A DNA stretch of 27,320 nucleotides from DATDSR01 sp038062165 (GCA_038062165.1 JBBTXQ010000041.1:1-27320), one strand, 5' to 3'. Shown: positions 7,571-17,632, counted from the stretch's first letter. The notes: generated by a model from the letters alone, not told the origin. Numbers and translations: made by a program.

Positions 7571-7825
7571 TTAGAGGTCTGGCATGCTGGGGTCTTTTTT
7601 AATTTTGCCGACCACGGGGAAAATAAAGAGGCAAAAGAAAGAAAAGATTAAGAACCATGACAGCGTTTGCGATTCAAACACATTAAGATAGAGGCCAAAG
7701 AACACCATCCCGGTGCAAAGTATTAAAGCACAGAGGAACCAGACCCAACCTTGCCACGAGATCGGGTGAACTCGCCAACCTTGTTGTCTGAACCAAAATT
7801 TAGTTCCCTTTTCACCTGAATTCAT
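7571..7825 (-). CDS. Small two-helix membrane protein downstream of rpoD
   Basis: An 84-residue protein with two hydrophobic helices (about 26-47 and 54-73), an amphipathic Trp-rich N-terminus (WFRQQGWRVHPISWQGW) and a basic C-terminal tail. No family recognised. It follows the rpoD stop by 13 bases and is likely the last gene of the rpoB-rpoC-dnaG-rpoD transcript. There is no clear Shine-Dalgarno. Confidence 0.6.
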   Translation of the reverse strand: MNSGEKGTKFWFRQQGWRVHPISWQGWVWFLCALILCTGMVFFGLYLNVFESQTLSWFLIFSFFCLFIFPVVGKIKKDPSMPDL

Positions 7826-7838
7826 AACAATCTACAAT

Positions 7839-9068
7839 CTATTGATAGCCCATGAGGCGTTTTGTTTTTTTGTGGGTTCGGATTTTTTCGTGAGCTTTGG
7901 CCTCAATCTGACGGATGCGCTCTCGGGTGACAGCGAATTGCTTACCTACTTCCTCGAGGGTTCTCTGTACGCCGTCTTTAAGACCGTGACGCAATTCTAG
8001 AATCTCACGTTCTTTGGGCGACAAGTCACCCAGAATTTCGCGTATCTGATCCTGAAGAATCCTCTGCGAAGCATTGTAATCTGGGGGCGCGATCTTGTCG
8101 TCCTCTATAAAGTCGCCCAGCATACTCTTGCCGTCATCGTCATCTCCCACTGGCTTCTCGAGCGAGATAGTTGACTGATCTATTGATTCAATGTGGTGAA
8201 TCTTCTCTACATCAATGCCCATCTCGGTGGCAATCTCACTTGGCAGTGGATCGCGGCCTAAGTCTTGAGACAGACGTCTAACGACTTGCTTGTACTTGGC
8301 GATTGTCTCGACCATGTGCACCGGTATTCTAATTGTCCTAGATTGGTCGGCGATGGCTCTGGTTATAGCTTGACGGATCCACCATGTGGCATAAGTTGAA
8401 AACTTATAACCCTTGCTCCAGTCGAACTTTTCAACAGCTTTAAACAAACCAATATTACCTTCTTGAATTAAATCAAGTAGAGTGAGATCACTTGAACGAC
8501 CCATGTATTTTTTGGCGATAGAAACAACCAAACGCAAATTCGCCTTAGCCAGCTCATTTTTGGCCTCTTCGTCGCCTAGAGCAATACGCTTAGCAAATTC
8601 TTTTTCTTCAGAAGCAGTGATGAGCCGATAGCGTCCAATCTCTTTCAAATACATCTGCACTGAATCATAGTCTGGACTATCAAGATCAGATTTATGCTTA
8701 CCTGGTTCTGTATCGCCAAATTCGAGCAAACCACCACCCTCCAGAACATCGATTCCCCTTTCGCTCATCTGCTCATACAAATAATCAAGAAACAAAATGT
8801 CATCCTCAATGTTTGGGAACTCCCTAAGGATTTCGCCATATGTTACGAAACCTCGCTTTTTACCTTTCTCGATTAAGACTTCGGCCTTCTTTTGCTGTTG
8901 GGCACTTTTTTTTGATAGAGCCTTCGAGATTTGAGCTGGTTTAGCAATTTTGACAATTTTTTTACCTTTAGCTTTTTTGATAGCCTTCTTTTTATAAGTA
9001 GCCTTTTTAACGCGCTTCTTGGCACTACTTTTTTGCGACTTCTTTTTTGCCTTTTTTTTCTTTTTCAT
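7839..9068 (-). CDS. rpoD: Primary RNA polymerase sigma factor (sigma70)
   Basis: A 409-residue housekeeping sigma factor that directs RNA polymerase to promoters of the TTGACA/TATAAT type, which fits the promoters seen here. Residues 1-61 are an unusual tail dominated by Lys, Ala and Ser. A region 1.1-like domain follows (63-110), then region 1.2 (134-165), region 2 with the -10 recognition and melting helix (175-245, YKFSTYATWWIRQAI), region 3 (254-330, with an acidic linker DDDDG) and region 4 with the -35 helix-turn-helix (345-400, TRERIRQIEAKA). The ATG at 9068 overlaps the dnaG stop by four bases (ATGA), so it is coupled to primase translation. Confidence 0.97.
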   Translation of the reverse strand: MKKKKKAKKKSQKSSAKKRVKKATYKKKAIKKAKGKKIVKIAKPAQISKALSKKSAQQQKKAEVLIEKGKKRGFVTYGEILREFPNIEDDILFLDYLYEQMSERGIDVLEGGGLLEFGDTEPGKHKSDLDSPDYDSVQMYLKEIGRYRLITASEEKEFAKRIALGDEEAKNELAKANLRLVVSIAKKYMGRSSDLTLLDLIQEGNIGLFKAVEKFDWSKGYKFSTYATWWIRQAITRAIADQSRTIRIPVHMVETIAKYKQVVRRLSQDLGRDPLPSEIATEMGIDVEKIHHIESIDQSTISLEKPVGDDDDGKSMLGDFIEDDKIAPPDYNASQRILQDQIREILGDLSPKEREILELRHGLKDGVQRTLEEVGKQFAVTRERIRQIEAKAHEKIRTHKKTKRLMGYQ

Positions 9069-10804
9069 ATCATTTTTTTACTTAACTCTTGGCATTTCGA
9101 GAGCCACTGACGCGCATTATCAAGGTCGCCCTTATTTTCTGCCTTGCGCAATTCTTGCATGGCATGAGTGAAATCCTGCTTTAGAATCTCTTTAGTTAAA
9201 CGCGCGAACAGCTGTTCTGTTTCTTGATCTAAATTAACCCCTTCTGGATAGAAAACCTCTGCTTCAAAAAGTAATTCGTCTGTATTTGGCAAATTAATAT
9301 TAACAAGCGTTGCCAGCCTTTCATCTAATCGCTTCTTATTTTCAACTTGACCTCGTGATTCTAATAGAACAGATATGGCGTTGAGCCTGCGCGCCACCAT
9401 GATACTTGATACAGAATATTTTATGGTTACAATCTCCTCATCTTTTTTCTCATCTGCCTCATCTGTCTGCGAGCCTTTATCTTTTTGTGTATTTTGCCAC
9501 TTCGCAAGATCAGCACGCGTTGCTTCAAGAGATGCGCCCAATAACCCGGAAATCTTTTGTAGAATTTTGTCCTTTTCTATTTCGTTATACATATCAACTA
9601 TGTGCCCATATAAGTAATCCTGCACATGTCTATAAGTATCCTTTTCTGTCACCGCACGTTTCTTTATAATATCTAGCGCATAATCTATGTATGAGCGTTC
9701 TCGCCCAAGCGCAACTTGCCAAATCTCCACATTCTCTTTTATGCATGAAGCGGGATCAGCACCTTCGGGTAATTCAACTACAGATACATACATGTCAGCT
9801 TGTAACGCCAGTCGGACGGATCTCTCTGATGCTCTGAAGCCAGCTTCATCCGCGTCAAGCACAAGGACAAGATTATTAGTTAATCTACTCAACTGTTCTA
9901 TATGCTCACCGGTAAGGGCCGTGCCCGACACTCCCAGAGCATTATTCGTACCTACTTGGTGAGCCATAATTACATCCAGCTGACCTTCAACCAAAAGCAC
10001 TTTATCTTTTTCTCTAATTGCATTCTTGGCTTGATCAAAACCATAGAAAACTTTTGATTTGTGGAACAATGGTGTCTCCGTCGAATTTATGTACTTGCCC
10101 TGATTGTCATCAGTCACACTTTCCAAGACTCTGGCCGAGTAACCGATGGCGCGTCCAGAGAAGTCAAAAAATGGAAACATGAGACGTCCCCTGAATCTAT
10201 CGTAATAACCCCTAGACCCGCCTTGCGGGTCGGGCGATCCCGCCTCTTGGCGGGATTTAGCCTTGATGATAAGCCCAACTTTTTCTGCGTCAACTTCACT
10301 ATAACCTTTTGCTTTTAAGTATATAGATAAATTTCGCCAACCAACTGGCGCGAAGCCTAATTTGAAAGTGTGAATAGACTCATCTGTTAATCCACGTTCT
10401 TTTAAATAATTCTTAGCTTGCTCTGATCTGGTCAAGCTCTCCTGATAGAAGTCTACGCTCATGCTCATGATATCTCGCAGTTTGCTCACTTCTGAAGATT
10501 GGCTACCGCCAATTGGGAATCTGGCCTCTAGGTGCACGCCCGCTCTTTCGGCAAGCGTCTTAAGAGCCTCCTTGAATTCGACACCTTCGATTTCCTCCAC
10601 GAAAGTAAAAATATCCCCTCCCTTACCACAGCCAAAACAGTGGAATGTTTCCCTGCCGGGAGATACAAAGAATGAGGGCGTCTTCTCGTTATGGAATGGA
10701 CATTTGCCTTTGTAGTTAACCCCCGCCTTTTCCAATTTTACGTAAGATTCAACTACATCCTTAATCGAGAGCTTCCCTTTGATTTGCTCTACTGGTGAGA
10801 GCAT
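9065..10804 (-). CDS. dnaG: DNA primase
   Basis: A 579-residue primase that makes the RNA primers for replication. The CHC2 zinc-binding domain is at 31-90 with C35, H38, C56 and C59. The catalytic core shows YYDRFRGRLMFP (200-211), the Toprim glutamate in VEGQLD (272-277) and the metal-binding DAD at 317-319. The C-terminal part from about 430, which should contact the DnaB helicase, is diverged. Residues 182-199 (beginning AKSRQEAGSP) come from an inserted 53-base palindromic repeat, just before YYDRFR; the frame is kept. The ATG follows the rpoC stop by two bases, and the 3' end overlaps rpoD. Confidence 0.97.
   Translation of the reverse strand: MLSPVEQIKGKLSIKDVVESYVKLEKAGVNYKGKCPFHNEKTPSFFVSPGRETFHCFGCGKGGDIFTFVEEIEGVEFKEALKTLAERAGVHLEARFPIGGSQSSEVSKLRDIMSMSVDFYQESLTRSEQAKNYLKERGLTDESIHTFKLGFAPVGWRNLSIYLKAKGYSEVDAEKVGLIIKAKSRQEAGSPDPQGGSRGYYDRFRGRLMFPFFDFSGRAIGYSARVLESVTDDNQGKYINSTETPLFHKSKVFYGFDQAKNAIREKDKVLLVEGQLDVIMAHQVGTNNALGVSGTALTGEHIEQLSRLTNNLVLVLDADEAGFRASERSVRLALQADMYVSVVELPEGADPASCIKENVEIWQVALGRERSYIDYALDIIKKRAVTEKDTYRHVQDYLYGHIVDMYNEIEKDKILQKISGLLGASLEATRADLAKWQNTQKDKGSQTDEADEKKDEEIVTIKYSVSSIMVARRLNAISVLLESRGQVENKKRLDERLATLVNINLPNTDELLFEAEVFYPEGVNLDQETEQLFARLTKEILKQDFTHAMQELRKAENKGDLDNARQWLSKCQELSKKMI
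10209..10261 (-). repeat. Double-hairpin repeat inserted in frame in dnaG (copy 1)
   Basis: A 53-base unit also found in smc at 22888-22940, 48 of 53 bases identical. It folds as two hairpins: GACCCGC/GCGGGTC around CTT, then ATCCCGCC/GGCGGGAT around TCTT. Read on the minus strand it adds AKSRQEAGSPDPQGGSRG to primase. The behaviour is like that of Rickettsia palindromic elements, but the sequence is not one I can name. Confidence 0.85.
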
Positions 10805-10806
10805 AA

Positions 10807-13800
10807 TTATTTCTTGTTCGTTCGAGTTGACCAGCCAGTACCTGCTGGAATAAGTCGACCAACTAGGACATTCTCTTTCAGACCCACGAGATGATCCGCC
10901 GCACCACGAAGAGCAACTGACGTGAGTGTGCGTTGAGTATTCTCAAATGAGGCGGCGGAGAGCACGGACGCCGTGGTCATTGAGACATCAGATATGCCAA
11001 GCAGAGTATCATCTGATGTTGCCTTCTTTCCACCCTTCTTTTCTATATGAAGATTCTCATCAATGAGTTCACTGGCACTTACAATCTCACCTTTGGAGAA
11101 AACCGTGTCACCCGCGTCCTTAATGCGTTTACGACAGAACATCTGGCGCACTATTACTTCAATGTGCTTGCGTGAGATCACGGCGCCTTGCGATGAGTAA
11201 ATCTCGTGAATTACTTCCATGATATGATCCTCGGCTACAATTCTGCCAGAAATATCGAAGAGTTCTGTAATGTCAACCGGACCGTCCGTCATGATGTCAC
11301 CCTTCTTAACCTGCACGCCTTTCTTAACAAGAATACTACGATTACGCGTTACGGGGTAATCTATTTTTTCATCCTTGTTCTTTGAAGCTGGATCAACAAG
11401 AACAGAAATAACCTGCTCCTTTTCATTTGTGTACACATCAACAACCTCTCCGTCAACATTCGAGATAATAGCCGGGTTCTTGGGTGTGCGCTTCTCAAAA
11501 ATTTCCTCCACTCGAGGCAAACCTGTAGTAATATCACCTTGATCCGTGGCCACACCTCCTTGGTGGAAGGTACGCATGGTGAGCTGTGTGCCAGGCTCAC
11601 CAATCGCTTGAGCCGCTACAACTCCGACTGTCTCACCAATCTTAACCAGAGCATTACGACCCAGATCAAGTCCGTAACATAACTGGCATAAGCCGTCTAG
11701 AGTTTTACAAGAAAGGGGCGAACGAATCTTAAGTGAGCCTACGCTAGAAGCTTCCAGAAGAGCCGCCTCCTTTTTGTGCACAAGTTCACCTTTCTTCATG
11801 ATCACCTTGCCGTCAGAACCTTTAGCATCCTCAAGCAGTATCCTGCCGCGAATATCAGCTCCAAAGGTTGAATGGACATGTCCTGCCGCTGGTCTCGTGA
11901 TTATTCTTCCCGCACTATCACCACAATCGTCTTCAGAAATAATGCAACTATCCGCAACATACACAAGTTTGCGAGTTAGATACCCAGCCTTAGCTGTATT
12001 GAGAGCTGTGTCTGTCAGACCCTTCCTCGCGCCGTGAGTGGTAATGAAATATTCAAGCGGTGAGAGTCCTTCTTTGTATGACGGAATAACTGGGAAGTTG
12101 ATGGTTTTGCCGGACGGGTTAACGATCAAGCCCTTCATTCCTGCCATCTGTGAGACATTAATAATTTTCCCTCTTGCTCCGGAGGTAAGCATGTTCACGA
12201 CAGAACCGTCTGCTTCAAGAATAGTTGGCAAAATCTTGTCGAGCTTGTTCTTTGCCTCCTGCCAAACTTCAATAGACATTCGGTACTTCTCTTCATCAGA
12301 AATAAATCCGTCATTAAATTTCTCTTCGATGACGGCAATTTTCTCCTTCGCTTCAGCGATTATCTCCTTCTTCTCGGCAGGCACTTGTACAGCATCAATA
12401 CCCCAACTAATACCGCTCTTCTTGGCGTACATGAAACCGAACTTTTTAACACTATCCAAAATATCCGGCAACTTGGCTAATCCGTAACGCGCGATTAGAT
12501 CGTCAACAATTTCTGACATATCTTTTGCCCCGACTGGTCTGTTGACATAGGGGAAGTCGTCTGGTAAAAAGCTGTTGAATCTCAACCTACCAACGGATGT
12601 TTTGAATGGCTTGCCTTCAAAGTCGGCGAATTTCTCTTTCTCCGTTGGCAGAACCATGATCTCTTGCCGCAATGTAATCTGCCTATAATCGTACGAAGCG
12701 ATAGCCGAGTTGGGGCTTGAATAATGTTTGAGCTTGGTATGATCAGTGGTTGTTTCGGGAGTTTTGGTCACCCAATAGCAACCCAAAATAATATCAAGAA
12801 GCTTAAACTTGGCTAGCACCTCATTGTTACCCGGACCTAGAAGATTTTTTTCCGAGGCCATGATCTCATCAGCCTCCTTTTGCGCGGCGATAGATAGTGG
12901 CAGGTGTACAGCCATTTGGTCACCATCGAAGTCAGCGTTGAAAGCACTGCACACAAGCGGATGTACCTGAATAGCATTACCTTCTATCAGAACTGGTTTG
13001 AAGGCTTGTACACCTAGCCTGTGGAGTGTAGGCGCACGGTTGAGTAATACGCGCTTATTCCTAATCACATCTTCGAGAATTTCCCAAACCTCAGGTATGC
13101 CCTCGTCTATCAATTTGCCAGCACCTCGAATATTGAAAGCGAGTTCCCTCTCGAGCAGTTTGCCAATCACAAACGGTCTGAATAATTCCAGAGCCATGTG
13201 CTTGGGCAGACCGCATTGCGAAAGTTTAAGTTCTGGTCCAACTACAATTACCGATCTTGCCGAATAGTCTACGCGCTTGCCTAACAAGTTCTGCCTAAAC
13301 CGACCATGTTTACCTTTCAAATTATCTGATAGCGATTTAAGTGGTCTACGTTGAGCCTGCGAGACAGCGCCCGTTGATTTGTGAATAGAGTTATCAATCA
13401 ATGCGGCAACAGCCTCCTGCAAGATTCGCTTCTCGTTACGCAAGATCACGTCTGGCGCGTTGAGTTCAAGCAACTTCTTCAACCTGTTATTTCTATTTAT
13501 AACTCGGCGGTATAGATCATTGATATCAGACGTTGCGTGACGTCCACCATCGAGCGCCACCATTGGTCGGAGTGCTGGCGGTATAACTGGGATTGCTCGG
13601 AGGAACATCCACTCCGGGCGCACACCAGACCTGCGTAGCGACCTAAGAAGATTAATTCGCTTTTCGAGCTTTGGCCTATCGCCGGCATTGGCCTCCTCAT
13701 GCTCCTTCTTCGTATTCTCGAACAAAGTCTCAAGATCAAGAGATTTGAAAATGTTATACACCGCTTCAGCCCCAATCTCGGCCTCGAAGACGTGGCCATA

Positions 13801-14469
13801 CTTCATCGAATATTTATGATACGCAACTTCGTCAAGGATTTTCCATTTTTTAATGGAATCAAGTTCTGCTTTTGCATCAGAAAGAGATTGCTTAAGCCTT
13901 TCACGAGCCTCGTCACTCTGAAGTGTCTTGTATTTGGTTTTATATTCTGTGTCGAGTTCTTTGTAAACTTTTGCTTTTTCAGTCTCATTCACATTCGTGA
14001 TTATGTAACCTGAAAAATAAACCACCTTTTCAAGCTCTGACACGGGCACGCCCAGTAGCACTCCCATTCTGGACGGAATTCCCTTAAGAAACCAAATATG
14101 AGCTACTGGGCTAGCGAGTTCAATATGGCCCATGCGCTCACGACGCACGATAGAGCGCGTTACTTCTACGCCACATTTCTCGCAGATAATATCCTTATAT
14201 CTAATCCTGCGATACTTGCCGCAATAACATTCATAATCTTTTTCAGGCCCGAATATAGCCTCGTCAAATAAACCTTTTCTCTCACTGCGTTGAGTGCGAT
14301 AGTTAACAGTTTCCGGTTTAGTAACTTCGCCATAGCTCCACTCACGTATCCTTTCCGGACTGGCGAGCTTAATAGTAATCGTATTGAAATCAACCGGCTC
14401 CTTGTATCGCCCAGTCGGATTGGTCATATTGGCACTCCTAAACTTCGATTCTGTGAATTGATTATTCAT
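10807..14469 (-). CDS. rpoC: DNA-directed RNA polymerase subunit beta'
   Basis: A 1220-residue catalytic subunit. The N-terminal zinc site has C81, C83, C96 and C99. The active-site magnesium loop is NADFDGDQMAVH at 511-522 with D513, D515 and D517. The second zinc site uses C849, C921, C928 and C931. The bridge helix/trigger loop region (GEPGTQLTMRTFHQGG) is intact. At 1220 residues it is shorter than the E. coli protein (1407), lacking the large lineage-specific insertion. It starts five bases after the rpoB stop. Confidence 0.98.
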   Translation of the reverse strand: MNNQFTESKFRSANMTNPTGRYKEPVDFNTITIKLASPERIREWSYGEVTKPETVNYRTQRSERKGLFDEAIFGPEKDYECYCGKYRRIRYKDIICEKCGVEVTRSIVRRERMGHIELASPVAHIWFLKGIPSRMGVLLGVPVSELEKVVYFSGYIITNVNETEKAKVYKELDTEYKTKYKTLQSDEARERLKQSLSDAKAELDSIKKWKILDEVAYHKYSMKYGHVFEAEIGAEAVYNIFKSLDLETLFENTKKEHEEANAGDRPKLEKRINLLRSLRRSGVRPEWMFLRAIPVIPPALRPMVALDGGRHATSDINDLYRRVINRNNRLKKLLELNAPDVILRNEKRILQEAVAALIDNSIHKSTGAVSQAQRRPLKSLSDNLKGKHGRFRQNLLGKRVDYSARSVIVVGPELKLSQCGLPKHMALELFRPFVIGKLLERELAFNIRGAGKLIDEGIPEVWEILEDVIRNKRVLLNRAPTLHRLGVQAFKPVLIEGNAIQVHPLVCSAFNADFDGDQMAVHLPLSIAAQKEADEIMASEKNLLGPGNNEVLAKFKLLDIILGCYWVTKTPETTTDHTKLKHYSSPNSAIASYDYRQITLRQEIMVLPTEKEKFADFEGKPFKTSVGRLRFNSFLPDDFPYVNRPVGAKDMSEIVDDLIARYGLAKLPDILDSVKKFGFMYAKKSGISWGIDAVQVPAEKKEIIAEAKEKIAVIEEKFNDGFISDEEKYRMSIEVWQEAKNKLDKILPTILEADGSVVNMLTSGARGKIINVSQMAGMKGLIVNPSGKTINFPVIPSYKEGLSPLEYFITTHGARKGLTDTALNTAKAGYLTRKLVYVADSCIISEDDCGDSAGRIITRPAAGHVHSTFGADIRGRILLEDAKGSDGKVIMKKGELVHKKEAALLEASSVGSLKIRSPLSCKTLDGLCQLCYGLDLGRNALVKIGETVGVVAAQAIGEPGTQLTMRTFHQGGVATDQGDITTGLPRVEEIFEKRTPKNPAIISNVDGEVVDVYTNEKEQVISVLVDPASKNKDEKIDYPVTRNRSILVKKGVQVKKGDIMTDGPVDITELFDISGRIVAEDHIMEVIHEIYSSQGAVISRKHIEVIVRQMFCRKRIKDAGDTVFSKGEIVSASELIDENLHIEKKGGKKATSDDTLLGISDVSMTTASVLSAASFENTQRTLTSVALRGAADHLVGLKENVLVGRLIPAGTGWSTRTNKK

Positions 14470-14473
14470 ATTT

Positions 14474-17400
14474 TTACAGTCGTTTTAGTTCGACATCTAG
14501 AGCTAGGCCTCTAAGCTCGTTTAGGAGTACCGAGAATGAGGCTGGGAGATTGATCTGGGTGATATCTTCACCTCTCACGATTGAATCGAATGCTGCCGAC
14601 CGTCCGAGAATGTCATCTGATTTGATGGTGAGCATTTCGCGCAAGACATGCGAGGCGCCATAACCTTCCAATGCCCAGACTTCCATCTCGCCAAATCTTT
14701 GTCCACCACCTTGGGCGCGACCACCCAAGGGTTGCTGGGTGATTAATGAATAGGGTCCGATAGAGCGCATATGAATCTTGTCTTCAACCATGTGGTGAAG
14801 TTTGAGCAAATACATGTAGCCAACAGCTACGTTTTGATCGAACGCTTCACCAGTTTGAGCGTCAAAAAGTTTAACCTGACCGTTGCTAGGCAATCCTGCC
14901 TTAACTAATTCACCCTTTATCTCATCGGCTGTTGCGCCAATGAATGTCGGCGTTATAGCCTGATAGTTTAGTGTGTGTGCGGCCATGCCCAAATGCATTT
15001 CAAGAATTTGCCCCAAATTCATACGGGATGGCACGCCAAGTGGTGTAAGCACAATATCAACAGGCGTGCCGTCGACCATATAAGGCATATCTTCCTCGGG
15101 CAACACACGCGAGACAACTCCCTTATTGCCATGCCTACCAGACAACTTGTCACCCACTGTTACATTTCTTAACTGCGCAACCTCTATGTAAACGCGCTTG
15201 ATTATACCGGACTCAAGTTTGTCGCCTCTCTCACGAGAGAAAACTTTTATCCCCACAATACGGCCACGTTTGCCGTGCTCCATGCGCAAACTAGAATCTT
15301 TAACATCACGTGCCTTCTCACCGAAAATACTGCGAAGCAATCTTTCTTCGGGAGTGAGCTCCGTTTCGCCCTTAGGTGTAATCTTTCCCACTAGTATGTC
15401 ATTAGGCCCAACCTCTGCGCCAATTCTCACAACACCTTCCTCGTCAAGGTTCTTAAGTTTGCTTTCGCTAACATTGGGGATATCGTGCGTTGTAACTTCG
15501 GGTCCCAGTTTAGTATCGCGTACATCACAAACAAATTCCTCTATGTGAATAGATGTGAATTTAGCATCTTTTACTAATCGCTCTGATATGACAATTGCGT
15601 CTTCATAATTTGCGCCCGCCCAGGAGAGGAAGGCTATTAAAACGTTCTGACCAATGCCGATCTCGCCACCTACTGAAGTAGACGTATCGGCCAATAGTTC
15701 ACCCTTCTTCACTTTCGCGCCCATTTCTATTACAGGTCTTTGATGGAATATCGTAAATTGATTTGAGCGATTGAAATTAACTAATGGATATGTGTGATTC
15801 TTGCCTGTGATGTTACCCTTCACGACTACTTTTCTCGCGTCCACCGCCACCACCTCGCCCGCTTCACTTGCAGTAATCAAACGTCCGCTGAATTCTGCGG
15901 CAGTTGCTTCGATGCCTGTTGCGACCAATGGCGCCTCGGGCACAATGCATGGCGTAGCTTGTTTCTGCATGTTGCTACCCATCAGTGCTCTGTTGGCATC
16001 ATCGTGCTCAAGGAATGGCACCATGGCAGTAGCCAGCGAGTAAGCCTGATAGGGTGCCACGTCAATAAACTCGACATCGTCTCTGGGTACTACAGTAGGG
16101 TTGCCATGAACACGGGCTTCAACTTCTTCGCTTACAATCTTGCCATCATCATCAAACTTAGTCGCACCGTGGGCTATCTTGTAAGTTTCCTCATCAAAGG
16201 CATTCAGATAAACTATCTCACTTGTCACTTTACCATTCACAACCTTTGCATAAGGGGCCTCTATTATTCCCAGTTCATTCACGCGCGCATATGCGGATAG
16301 AGTCAATATGAGACCAATATTTGGTCCTTCCGGTGTCTGAATTGGGCACACGCGGCCGTAATGACTTGTGTGAACATCACGCACTTCGTAACCTGCGCGC
16401 TCGCGCGTGAGACCACCGGGACCAAGAGCCGACATGCGTCGTAAGTGTTCGATTTCAGAGAGAATATTCTCTTGACTCATGAATTGCGAGAGCTGATTTG
16501 TTGTAAAGAATTCCTTCACTCTCGCCTGCAAGGGTCTCGTAGTAATAAATTGAACGGGCATAGTCGTCTCTGCATCCATCGTCGACATTCTGTCTTGAAC
16601 ATTACGTTTGATCTGGGCCATACCCAAACGCATTTTCTGTTGTAACATCTCACCCACCGATCTCACGCGTCTAGAGCCAAGATGATCGATATCATCTTCC
16701 TTTGCGCCTTGATCTTGTGATAGAGCTATAATGTTGCTAACAATAATGACAATATCCTCAAATGAGAGCGTCTTTTGAGTTAACGACTTCGGGGCAGTAT
16801 CTTTCCTGAATCGCTCGTTAAACCTGAACCTCCCAACCACCGATAAGTCATACTTCTCTTCGCCAAAGAGAGCTGTGATGAAGGCTTCGGCTGTTTCAGC
16901 TGTGGCCAGATCACCCTCTCTTAATTTAGAATAAACCTCAATCATCGAATCGGCTCTGTTCTTGGCACTATCTTTAGCAAAAGTATTCTTGATATGAGGG
17001 GTTTTGATTGCAACATCACCAAACGCCTTTAGGATCTCCTCGTCACTCTTAGTTGTGAAAGCGCGCAGGAGTGAAGAGACAGGGAATTTGCGCTTTTTGT
17101 CTACTCGCACATAGATCGCATCGTCATGCTCTGTTTCAATCTCGATCCAAGCACCCCGCGCAGGAATTATTTTTGCACCAAAAAATTTGCGGCCTTTTAG
17201 GAAGTTGCTGGTGAACATCACCCCGAAGGATCGAGCCAGTTGTGGCACAATGACGCGTTCAACTCCGTTAATTATGAAGGTGCCATGACGAGTTTGGAGT
17301 GGGAAGTCGAGCATAAAGATCTCCTGCTCTTTTTCAATGTTAAGCATTTTGTTTACGAGCTTAACGCGCACTCGCAAGGGCGTCTCATAAGTCATCTTCT

Positions 17401-17632
17401 GTTCTTTGGCGTGGAATTCGTCGAATTTTGGTTCATCCAGAGTAAAGCCCAAAATTTCGAGAGTAAATTTCTTACCCGAATAATCACTTATAGGCGAGAA
17501 TTCTTTGAAAACTTCCTTAAGGCCCTCCTTAATGAGCCATTCATAGGAACGAGTTTGAACTTCAACCAGATTAGGTAGGGGCAAAAGGGGTTCTTTAAAG
17601 CGCGAGAAAAACTTCTTTTGCAGTTTTTGCAT
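14474..17632 (-). CDS. rpoB: DNA-directed RNA polymerase subunit beta
   Basis: A 1052-residue subunit, compact compared with E. coli (1342). The rifampicin pocket is readable (LSQFMSQEN through RRMSALGPGGL), with Ser at residue 386 where E. coli has Asp516. Downstream RPTHYGR-like (TSHYGRVCPIQTPEGPN), GENxIVA-equivalent (QNVLIAFLSWAGANYEDAI) and KLSGRHGNKGVVS blocks are intact, and the C-terminus has the EMEVWALEGYGA clamp motif. The ATG at 17632 has no Shine-Dalgarno. The leader is about 94 bases and holds a possible attenuator hairpin. It is the first gene of the rpoB-rpoC-dnaG-rpoD cluster; no ribosomal protein L10/L12 genes precede it, unlike in most bacteria. Confidence 0.98.
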   Translation of the reverse strand: MQKLQKKFFSRFKEPLLPLPNLVEVQTRSYEWLIKEGLKEVFKEFSPISDYSGKKFTLEILGFTLDEPKFDEFHAKEQKMTYETPLRVRVKLVNKMLNIEKEQEIFMLDFPLQTRHGTFIINGVERVIVPQLARSFGVMFTSNFLKGRKFFGAKIIPARGAWIEIETEHDDAIYVRVDKKRKFPVSSLLRAFTTKSDEEILKAFGDVAIKTPHIKNTFAKDSAKNRADSMIEVYSKLREGDLATAETAEAFITALFGEEKYDLSVVGRFRFNERFRKDTAPKSLTQKTLSFEDIVIIVSNIIALSQDQGAKEDDIDHLGSRRVRSVGEMLQQKMRLGMAQIKRNVQDRMSTMDAETTMPVQFITTRPLQARVKEFFTTNQLSQFMSQENILSEIEHLRRMSALGPGGLTRERAGYEVRDVHTSHYGRVCPIQTPEGPNIGLILTLSAYARVNELGIIEAPYAKVVNGKVTSEIVYLNAFDEETYKIAHGATKFDDDGKIVSEEVEARVHGNPTVVPRDDVEFIDVAPYQAYSLATAMVPFLEHDDANRALMGSNMQKQATPCIVPEAPLVATGIEATAAEFSGRLITASEAGEVVAVDARKVVVKGNITGKNHTYPLVNFNRSNQFTIFHQRPVIEMGAKVKKGELLADTSTSVGGEIGIGQNVLIAFLSWAGANYEDAIVISERLVKDAKFTSIHIEEFVCDVRDTKLGPEVTTHDIPNVSESKLKNLDEEGVVRIGAEVGPNDILVGKITPKGETELTPEERLLRSIFGEKARDVKDSSLRMEHGKRGRIVGIKVFSRERGDKLESGIIKRVYIEVAQLRNVTVGDKLSGRHGNKGVVSRVLPEEDMPYMVDGTPVDIVLTPLGVPSRMNLGQILEMHLGMAAHTLNYQAITPTFIGATADEIKGELVKAGLPSNGQVKLFDAQTGEAFDQNVAVGYMYLLKLHHMVEDKIHMRSIGPYSLITQQPLGGRAQGGGQRFGEMEVWALEGYGASHVLREMLTIKSDDILGRSAAFDSIVRGEDITQINLPASFSVLLNELRGLALDVELKRL

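Noticed and set aside
12038..12487. Open frame of 149 codons antisense to rpoC
   Set aside because: It is a shadow of the conserved rpoC coding frame, with low-complexity Ser/Phe/Ile-rich translation and no start signal.
15794..16300. Open frame of 168 codons antisense to rpoB
   Set aside because: It lies opposite conserved rpoB sequence with no ribosome site or family match.
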